DNA of 64,000 nt from Clostridium gelidum (GTDB taxonomy: Bacteria; Bacillota; Clostridia; Clostridiales; Clostridiaceae), in NCBI RefSeq assembly GCF_019977655.1, contig NZ_AP024849.1:1001001-1065000 (forward strand). The letters run 5' to 3'. A model generated the notes under the pieces. The model made no database searches, was not told the DNA's origin, and saw only the letters and a program-made list of their open reading frames with translations. A program made the translations under genes and the position numbers. Shown here in pieces: positions 53,601 through 60,800 of this stretch. Within the stretch, counting starts at the first letter, position 1. Each line of letters begins with the position of its first letter.

Positions 53601-53713
53601 GGCACATGAAAATAAATGACAAGTCTAGAGTTACCATGAATATTTTTCATTTGGCGACATAGAATGATGGGAAATAATCTGGCAAATGGACTTGTTATTT
53701 TTTTGATTGTGCA
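53601..53713 (+). repeat. Palindromic-end repeat, family A copy 3 (short form)
   Basis: Starts GGCACATGAAAATAAATGAC, ends GGACTTGTTATTTTTTTGAT then TGTGCA. Imperfect inverted ends of about 25 nt in a 113-bp unit. The first 45 nt hold an ATG frame MKINDKSRVTMNIFHLAT and stop. Near the right end a frame reads GKWTCYFFDCAL. Both ends match the 291-bp copy at 24703-24993. Confidence 0.6.
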
Positions 53714-53797
53714 TTAAGATAAATTAAAAGTATTTATTAATTTGGGAATGTATGTTATATTGTAATTAAATATATGGATAAAAAGGAAGAGCGAAAA

Positions 53798-53986
53798 ATG
53801 ACGGATAAGTCTAAAAAAATCATTGATCCTAATATATTATTAAGCATAATTAATATGAAGTTAAGAGATAACTGTTCTTCATTAGATGTTCTTTGTTACG
53901 ATTTAGAACTAACAAAAGAAGAGGTTATAAATAGATTAAAAGATATTGGATATAATTATAATCAAGTAGAAAATCAATTTAAATAA
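53798..53986 (+). CDS. DUF4250 family small protein
   Basis: A 62-residue protein: NILLSIINMKLRDNCSSLDVLCYDLELTKEEVINRLKDIGYNYN fits the DUF4250 family, a small helical protein of unknown function common in Clostridia. AAAGGAAG lies 8 nt before the ATG at 53798; an ATG 24 nt earlier lacks a ribosome site. 36 nt before the next small gene. Confidence 0.85.
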   Translation: MTDKSKKIIDPNILLSIINMKLRDNCSSLDVLCYDLELTKEEVINRLKDIGYNYNQVENQFK

Positions 53987-54022
53987 TTTGAAATTAAAAA
54001 AATAGTAGGAGGGTGATGTTAT

Positions 54023-54133
54023 ATGAATTTAAAAAAGACAGGAAAAATAATCACTGTTATGGCAGCAACAGCAGCTTTAATATCATCATTAATAGCTGAT
54101 AAGAAATCTAAAAATATAAATAAAGAAAAATAA
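54023..54133 (+). CDS. Small hydrophobic peptide, 36 aa
   Basis: A short frame with a very good ribosome site (AGGAGGGTGATG). It begins MNLKKTGKIITVMAATAALI, has a hydrophobic segment (about 10-25) and ends in a lysine-rich tail (DKKSKNINKEK). It resembles a single-pass membrane peptide or a signal-peptide-like sequence. It lies in the 3' space of the DUF4250 gene and just before the GGDEF-EAL gene. Function unknown. Confidence 0.6.
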   Translation: MNLKKTGKIITVMAATAALISSLIADKKSKNINKEK

Positions 54134-54163
54134 ATTATAGATAGTATGAAGGATTGTAGGTGC

Positions 54164-55909
54164 ATGATTAATAAAGAACTTGAATTAGATTATAAACAAA
54201 TATTAAATTCATCAGATATTAATGGAATCACTATAATTTGGAAACCATCAGAATCTAAATTAATAGTTGATGATAATATAACAGACGTTATAGAAAAATA
54301 TAATGTGAAAGATCAAACTCTAGAGGAATTCATGAAGTTTGTTCATGAAGAAGATAAAAAAAATATGTTACGTTTTTTTACTAAAGATTTAAGGAAAAGT
54401 TATATTAATAGAGAACAAGTACAACAAATATACAGAATTACAGATACTAAGGACAATATTGTTGAATGTATTCTTATTGGGAAAGTAATACAAAATAATT
54501 CTAAATATTATTTTATTGGAACAAGTTATTTATTTGGAAATTCAAATGAGGAATATAATAATATAGATTCCTGGATGAATAATTGGAGTAAGTCAATTGT
54601 AAATAAAACAATAAATTCAATTATTCAACGTGATAGAATTACAGAATTACCTAATAAATATTTTTTTAAAAATACAGTGACTAATTTATTAAAAGATGTA
54701 GTTGATAATAACGCAAGAGCAGCTATGATAATAATTAATTTAGATAATTTTAAGTATGTAAACGACTCCTTTGGCCATGATTTTGGAGATTTATTATTAA
54801 AAGAAGTTGGTCACAGCATATTAGAATCAGTCACAAATGATATATTAGTATCAAGATATAGTGGAGACACTTTCTTGTTATTTAAGCCTGATATAACAGA
54901 TATACATGAAGTAATAATTTTATGCAATATTATAATTAAATCTTTTGAAGAACCTACTATAGTAGATGAAAAAAAAATCTATTTAACAGCAAGTATTGGA
55001 ATTGCTTTATCACCTGATCATGGAATAGATTATAATACACTATTAAAGAATGCAGATGCAGCAATGTATGAAGCTAAAAAGAATGGAAAGAATGAATGTG
55101 ATTTTTTTAACGATGATCTTTCGGTTGAGCTGAATAGAGTTTATAGCTTACAAAAGGGCCTAAGAACTGCACTACAGAATAATGAATTATATGTTATGTT
55201 CCAACCTAAAGTATCCCTAGATGATTCTTTAGTTAATGGATTTGAAGCTTTGGCTAGATGGGAAAGTCATGAATTTGGTAATGTAAGTCCGTCAGAGTTT
55301 ATTCCCATAGCAGAAAGTTCAAAAATGATAATTCCAATTGGGAGCTTTGTTTTAGAAGAAGTATTTAAAAAAACCAAATGTCTCTTAAACGAAGGTAACG
55401 ATAATTTTAAAATAGCAGTTAATCTATCAGAAATGCAACTTAGGGAAGATATTGTCTTATCGGAATTTAAAAATTTAATTAAGAAATATAAAATCAACCC
55501 TAAATATATTGAAGTTGAGATTACAGAAAGTATGCTTATGAAATCTTTTGATAAGAATGTGAAAATTCTTGAAGAAATTAAAAAGTTAGGTGTAAGTATA
55601 GCATTAGATGATTTTGGAACTGGATATTCCTCTTTGAATTATTTAACCAAGTTACCAATAGATGTATTAAAGATTGATAGAAGTTTTGTAATTGACTTAT
55701 TGAGAAATCCTAAAAGTAAATGTATTGTAGAAAATATAATTAATTTATCACATCAATTAGGAATAGAAGTAGTTGCAGAAGGGGTTGAAGATAAATCTCA
55801 AGTTGAGTATTTAAGAACCATATTATGTGATGTTGTTCAAGGGTACTATTTTAGTAAACCTAGAATGTTTGAGAACATAAAAAATATAATTGGGAAAGAA
55901 CTTCAATAA
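54164..55909 (+). CDS. GGDEF-EAL protein, predicted c-di-GMP phosphodiesterase
   Basis: A protein of 581 residues from the ATG at 54164. The N-terminal 150 residues are PAS-like (ITIIWKPSESKLIVDDN; FIGTSYLF). The GGDEF domain (about 165-325) is degenerate: the signature reads YSGDTF instead of GGDEF, so cyclase activity is unlikely. The EAL domain (about 340-580) keeps GFEALARW, the NLSEMQLRE, EITES and DDFGTGYSSL metal-ligand segments, KIDRSFV and EGVE, so it should hydrolyse cyclic-di-GMP. No membrane segments. AAGGA lies 10 nt before the chosen ATG; another ATG 18 nt upstream has no ribosome site. Confidence 0.88.
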   Translation: MINKELELDYKQILNSSDINGITIIWKPSESKLIVDDNITDVIEKYNVKDQTLEEFMKFVHEEDKKNMLRFFTKDLRKSYINREQVQQIYRITDTKDNIVECILIGKVIQNNSKYYFIGTSYLFGNSNEEYNNIDSWMNNWSKSIVNKTINSIIQRDRITELPNKYFFKNTVTNLLKDVVDNNARAAMIIINLDNFKYVNDSFGHDFGDLLLKEVGHSILESVTNDILVSRYSGDTFLLFKPDITDIHEVIILCNIIIKSFEEPTIVDEKKIYLTASIGIALSPDHGIDYNTLLKNADAAMYEAKKNGKNECDFFNDDLSVELNRVYSLQKGLRTALQNNELYVMFQPKVSLDDSLVNGFEALARWESHEFGNVSPSEFIPIAESSKMIIPIGSFVLEEVFKKTKCLLNEGNDNFKIAVNLSEMQLREDIVLSEFKNLIKKYKINPKYIEVEITESMLMKSFDKNVKILEEIKKLGVSIALDDFGTGYSSLNYLTKLPIDVLKIDRSFVIDLLRNPKSKCIVENIINLSHQLGIEVVAEGVEDKSQVEYLRTILCDVVQGYYFSKPRMFENIKNIIGKELQ

Positions 55910-55914
55910 AAATG

Positions 55915-55941
55915 TTGACAAATTAGTTTTGTGAGTATAAT
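55915..55941 (+). promoter_or_regulatory. Promoter of the T-box leader
   Basis: TTGACA (55915-55920) and TATAAT (55936-55941) with a short 15-nt spacer; a further TATAAT lies at 55949. One of these starts the T-box RNA. Confidence 0.5.
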
Positions 55942-55954
55942 ATAACAGTATAAT

Positions 55955-56208
55955 ATAAATCCTAAGAAAAGGGATAGTAATCATGATACAATGTCAAAGA
56001 GAGTTGAAGATAGTGAGATTTCAGCACGGAAGTTAATGATGAATGGGCCTTTGAGGAGCGATATGAAATCTTTTGAGAGTAGTTTAGCCGTAAGTCGCAC
56101 GTTATAGCGAATAAGATATGTTTGTATCTGAAATGAGAGGCATTTTTATGCAATCTAGGTGGCAACGCGGATAATATCCGTCCTATTAATTATAGGACGG
56201 TTTTTTTT
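55955..56208 (+). ncRNA. T-box leader, tryptophan-specific
   Basis: A tRNA-sensing leader: stem I runs from about 55958, the specifier codon is TGG (56044-56046) in GAATGGGCCTTTGAGGAG, and the T-box AGGTGGCAACGCGG is at 56157-56170. The terminator CCGTCCTAT/ATAGGACGG (56178-56200) with eight T follows. Uncharged tRNA-Trp would pair with the specifier and T-box and prevent termination, switching on trpP. Confidence 0.93.
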
Positions 56209-56316
56209 ATGTTTTTTTATATTTTTTATATTGGAGCGTGATAGTTATGTTATGAAAGAAAGTGATTTTAACATAGAAACAAAGAATAATAAATATTAAT
56301 AAGGGGGATTTTTATA

Positions 56317-56838
56317 ATGAATACAAAAAGAATGATTACAAATTCAATTTTAATAGCAATAGGGGCAATATTACATCAACTAACACCGCTACTTGGTGTA
56401 CCAATGCAACCGGATTTATCATTAGCAATTCTATTTATAATAATAGTATATAATAAAGATTATAAAACTACATTAATATGTGGAATTATAGTAGGGGTAT
56501 TTGCAGCACTAACTACTAAAACTCCAGGTGGTCAATTACCTAATATAATAGATAAAATTATAACTTCTAATATTATGTATTTAGTATTAATTCCATTAAG
56601 AGAAAAAGCAAGTAAGCTAAAACAAATTACTTTATTGTTACCAGTAGGGACATTGATAAGTGGGAGTATTTTCTTAACAGTATTAATGATGCTTGGTGGA
56701 ATACCATTTGAAAAATTCGGACTTTTATTTACAACTGTAGTTGTACCAACAGCTGTATTAAATGTAATAATAGGTATTATGTTATTTAAGGTTGTGGAAA
56801 AAACAGTGGGAATTACTGGAGCTTATGCAGTCGAATAA
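56317..56838 (+). CDS. trpP: Tryptophan transporter TrpP
   Basis: A 173-residue membrane protein with five to six helices, of the TrpP (YhaG) group: NSILIAIGAILHQLTPLLGVPMQPDLSLAILFIIIV at the N-terminus and KTPGGQLPNIIDKIITS in the middle. It takes up tryptophan. AAGGGGGATT precedes the ATG. The tryptophan T-box 110 nt upstream strongly supports the substrate. Monocistronic; terminator at 56888. Confidence 0.92.
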   Translation: MNTKRMITNSILIAIGAILHQLTPLLGVPMQPDLSLAILFIIIVYNKDYKTTLICGIIVGVFAALTTKTPGGQLPNIIDKIITSNIMYLVLIPLREKASKLKQITLLLPVGTLISGSIFLTVLMMLGGIPFEKFGLLFTTVVVPTAVLNVIIGIMLFKVVEKTVGITGAYAVE

Positions 56839-56887
56839 TAATAAAAGCAAATTCATAAGAAGTATTAGTTTTTAATAATAAGAAAAA

Positions 56888-56918
56888 TAGAAGGCAAATA
56901 ATTTGTCTTCTATTTTTC
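56888..56918 (+). terminator. Terminator of trpP
   Basis: TAGAAGGCAAA/TTTGTCTTCTA with one wobble, 3-nt loop, then TTTTT. Confidence 0.8.
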
Positions 56919-56940
56919 TGTTTTAAAATAATATATAAAT

Positions 56941-57660
56941 TCATTGATTTTTTATAAAGTGAAATTCTTCAGGTGTATTTTCATCGATTACTTTAAATTC
57001 ATATCCATTATCTTTATAATATTTAATTATATCAGGTAGAGCCTTAACAGAATTTTTGCTCATGTAGGCACAATGCATTAACAATAATACAGAATTTTTA
57101 TCACTTTTAGAATTTTTAATAAATACACCAGGGCTAGAGCTAGGATTTGCACCATCACCGCTATCGGTATTCCAATCATAAATTTTAAAATTATTTTCAT
57201 GAAGTAAATTAACCATGGAGTGAGAAAGTTTATAGTAATTATTATTGCAACCAAAAGGAAATCTTAATATAGTTGGTTTAAAGCCAACTATATTATTTAT
57301 TGTTTCTTGAGTATCAAGCATTTCTTTTAAAAATGAGTCATTAGAGGAATAAAGACAATTTTTTTTATGGCTCATACTGTGAAGACCAAGAGCGTGCCCT
57401 TCATTATAAATTCTTTTTATTAAATCTTCTTGACCTTTAATTTGGTTTCCGATTAGAAAAAATGTTGAGGGAACAGATTCTTTTTTTAATATATCTAATA
57501 CATCTTTAGTAACTTTTCCAGCAGGGCCATCATCAAAAGTTAGATATACTATTTTTTTTTCATTAGCATGAACATATATATTATTAAATGTTTGAATATT
57601 AATCAGTGCAAGTACAACTAAAATAAATGAAATATATCTTTTGAAAAATTTTAAATTCAT
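56941..57660 (-). CDS. Exported polysaccharide deacetylase (NodB domain)
   Basis: A 239-residue carbohydrate esterase family 4 protein. An N-terminal signal peptide or anchor (about 10-32). NodB motifs in order: LTFDDGPAGK (catalytic base and metal Asp), HSMSHK (metal His pair), LRFPFGCNN, DWNTDSGDG and LLMHCAY. It probably removes acetyl groups from peptidoglycan N-acetylglucosamine, which protects against lysozyme. AAGGTGATT precedes the ATG. Divergent from the 1762-residue gene. Confidence 0.9.
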   Translation of the reverse strand: MNLKFFKRYISFILVVLALINIQTFNNIYVHANEKKIVYLTFDDGPAGKVTKDVLDILKKESVPSTFFLIGNQIKGQEDLIKRIYNEGHALGLHSMSHKKNCLYSSNDSFLKEMLDTQETINNIVGFKPTILRFPFGCNNNYYKLSHSMVNLLHENNFKIYDWNTDSGDGANPSSSPGVFIKNSKSDKNSVLLLMHCAYMSKNSVKALPDIIKYYKDNGYEFKVIDENTPEEFHFIKNQ

Positions 57661-57810
57661 ATAATCACCTTCATAAATAATTTGTATAAAAATATTATGT
57701 GCAAAAACAAAAAAAATATCAAAAAATTTTAATATTAAGTTTCTAAAGAAAAAATATTAGTTGGTTAATATTTCGTTAAATAGAATATACTTTAGTGATA
57801 TTATAAAATA

Positions 57811-57819
57811 TGGTATAAT
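57811..57819 (+). promoter_or_regulatory. Extended -10 promoter of the 1762-aa gene
   Basis: TGGTATAAT: extended -10 with TATAAT at 57814-57819; a weak TTTAGT lies 17 nt upstream (57791-57796). Confidence 0.5.
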
Positions 57820-57860
57820 TCAAATTAGATTGATAAGGGTAAGATTGACAAGGAAAAGAG

Positions 57861-57875
57861 ATGAATGAGTATTGA
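57861..57875 (+). other. Four-codon upstream frame overlapping the start of the 1762-aa gene
   Basis: ATGAATGAGTATTGA (Met-Asn-Glu-Tyr-stop) follows AAGGAAAAGAG at good spacing, and its stop overlaps the TTG at 57872. The large gene has no ribosome site of its own at that TTG, so translation may depend on reinitiation. Confidence 0.35.
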
Positions 57876-60800
57876 GAAGTGTAAATAATAAGTATCTAAT
57901 AGAATATGAGATGAGTAATGAGGAAAACTTCTCTAGCTATATAGTTATAGATTCAGAAAAGAATAAGAAATATGTATTATGTATTTTAAAAAATGATTTC
58001 ACTTATGAAAAAACAAGAGAATATTTATTAAGTAAATTTAAAACTATTAGAAATTTAAATTTTGATAATGTCATTAATATTATTAATATTGAAATAATTT
58101 ATAGTCTTAATGGTATAAAATTAGATAAACCTCAATATGGATATTTAATGGAATATATTCAATCTAGAATAGATACTCAAACGTACATTGAGAAATGCAG
58201 TATTTATAAAAAATTAGATATATTTATGGAAATATGTGCAGCGATTAATACATTAAATATGCAAGGCTATATATTTGATGATATTACAATTAAGGACATA
58301 GTATTAATTCCAAATGTAAAAAATGAGATTAAGGTTAAGATAAAAAATTTACTACAAAATGAAATAAATAAATTAAATTTATTAAATTCATCTGTAAATT
58401 CATTACCTTACCACTATAATATTGAAACCAAAGAAGATGGAATCAACAATAAAGATAACATTGGACAAGTTATAAAATTATTCAATAAGATATTTGTTGA
58501 AGAGGAACTCAAGGGCGAGTTAAAAGAATTGAAATATATAAAAAGAATATATAATCAAGTAAATACTATAAATCAATCGTTTACACTTGAACATTTTATA
58601 AAAGATATAAATAACAAAATGCAAACAAGTTATAAATTATTTGTTACTGATGCATTGAATATAATTGAAACTGATTTAGATATAATTGGTATGGAAGAAG
58701 AAATAAAAATAGTAGAAAAAAACTTTCAAAAGATACTAGAAAGTAAAGAAAATTATAAAATCATAGGATTTAGTGGTGAAGATGGAAGTGGAAAAAGTAG
58801 GCTTTTAGAAGAAATTAAATATAAACTAGAAAATAAATATTTTATAGATATCATAAATACTAAGGATTTAATAAATAAAAATATAAGTAAAAAGGATAAA
58901 TATAATAATTTACTAAATTATATTTATGGAAAGATAGACAAGAATTTAAAAGATAAATATGAAATTTATATAAAAAAGTTTATATCAATTTTGATTGAAA
59001 AGGATTCTATTAATAATGAAAAGAAACAAAAGCTTCAGTTAATTAACAGAATTGGCAAGCTTATAAATGAATATACTATGACTAAGCCTTTTGTTATATT
59101 AATAGATGATTTAAATGACACAAATGAAATCTTTAAATTACTCATTAGATATATTGCTTTTTTGGGAAAAAATTTAGAAAATGTGATGATAATATTTACT
59201 ATGAATGAAGGTAGTAATGATGAGGACTTCTTGACATTTATGAAAGATGTTAAAGAATTAGAACAATATGAAGAGTATAAAATAAATTATTTTAATCAAT
59301 ACAATACGACTAAAATGATTAAAAGTATGCTTAATACAAATGAAGACCTTAATAAATTAACAGTAAAAATATATTCTGAAACTTTAGGAAATCCACAATA
59401 TATAAGCGGTGTAATAAAAGAATTATATGAAAACAAAACATTATATTTTGACGAAGTTGTTGGTGAGTGGAGAACTGATATTAAAGAAAAAGATATACTA
59501 ATACCTCAAACGTTACAAAAAAAATTGGAAGCAAATATTTCTTCATTAAATAAGCAAGAAATTAGTGTTTTAAAAAGATTATCAATTTTTGAAACTCCAT
59601 TATCTGAAAAAATAATATTAAAATATATAATAACAGAGTTAGAAGATATAGAAGTTTATGGAGAATTGAAATCAAAGGGTGTATTAGGAGATAAAATAAG
59701 TGATCAAGGTATACTTGTAGGATTTACAAATAATTTATTGAGAAATATATTGTATTTGAAATTGAGTGAACAAGAAAAAATAGAAAGGCACTATAAAGCA
59801 TCTATCTTATTTGAAGAGATTTTATTTGAAACAGATTATTATATAGAAGAATTTTTAATTCATTTAGAAAGAGGTAACAGTTATAAAAAGGCACATTTCT
59901 ATACTCTAAAATATGCAAAAGTACAGGATGTATTGGGAAATTTATCAAAATCAATATTTTATTACAAAAGAGCTTTAATGTATCCTAGTAATTTAAGCGG
60001 AAGTGAAGTTGCTATAAATATTGCAAAACTTTATCAAAAAAAATCAAATCATGAGAAGAGTTATGAATTTTTTGAAAAGGCAAATCAACTTGCAATACAA
60101 AATGATGAATCGGAGATAAAAATATACACCTTGCTTGAAATGATAATTATAAAAATTAATGATATTACAGATATGAATACAGGAATAGATTATTCTTTAA
60201 ATTGTGTGAGAAGATTATTAGATATCAGATTTTATCCTAAGGGTGAAGTTTATTATCACTATGCACTTGCATTAAAATATAGGCTAGAATATAACCATCA
60301 GTTAACATTAATTAATGCAGAAAAGGCATTAACTATATGTAATGAAAGAAACATAAAAGAAGATGTGTATGGATGGGTAACAACTACTCTTGTAAGAATG
60401 TATATTCAAGAAGAAAACTATAAAGAAGCTAGAAGAATATGCTTACATGCGATTCAGATATTTACAAGTAATAACAATGTTAATGGAGAATTATTTAGCA
60501 AATTGTTGTATGCATCTATCTGCAAAGAAGAAGGAGATAGTAATGAGATAATTATAAAGCAATATCTAGAAATAACGAAGTTAAGTAATAAATATAATGT
60601 ATATAAAAGAGAAATATTGAGTTTGATTTATATTGCAAAGATTTATAACCAAGAAAAAAAGTATGTTCAGGCAGAAGAATATTTATTAAAAGCATTAGAA
60701 AGAGAAAGAGAAGAAGGTATAGATGCATATTCTTTTAGTATTTGCAATGAACTTTGTTTATTGTATATAAGACTCGGAAAAATAAATTTATCAGTAAAGT

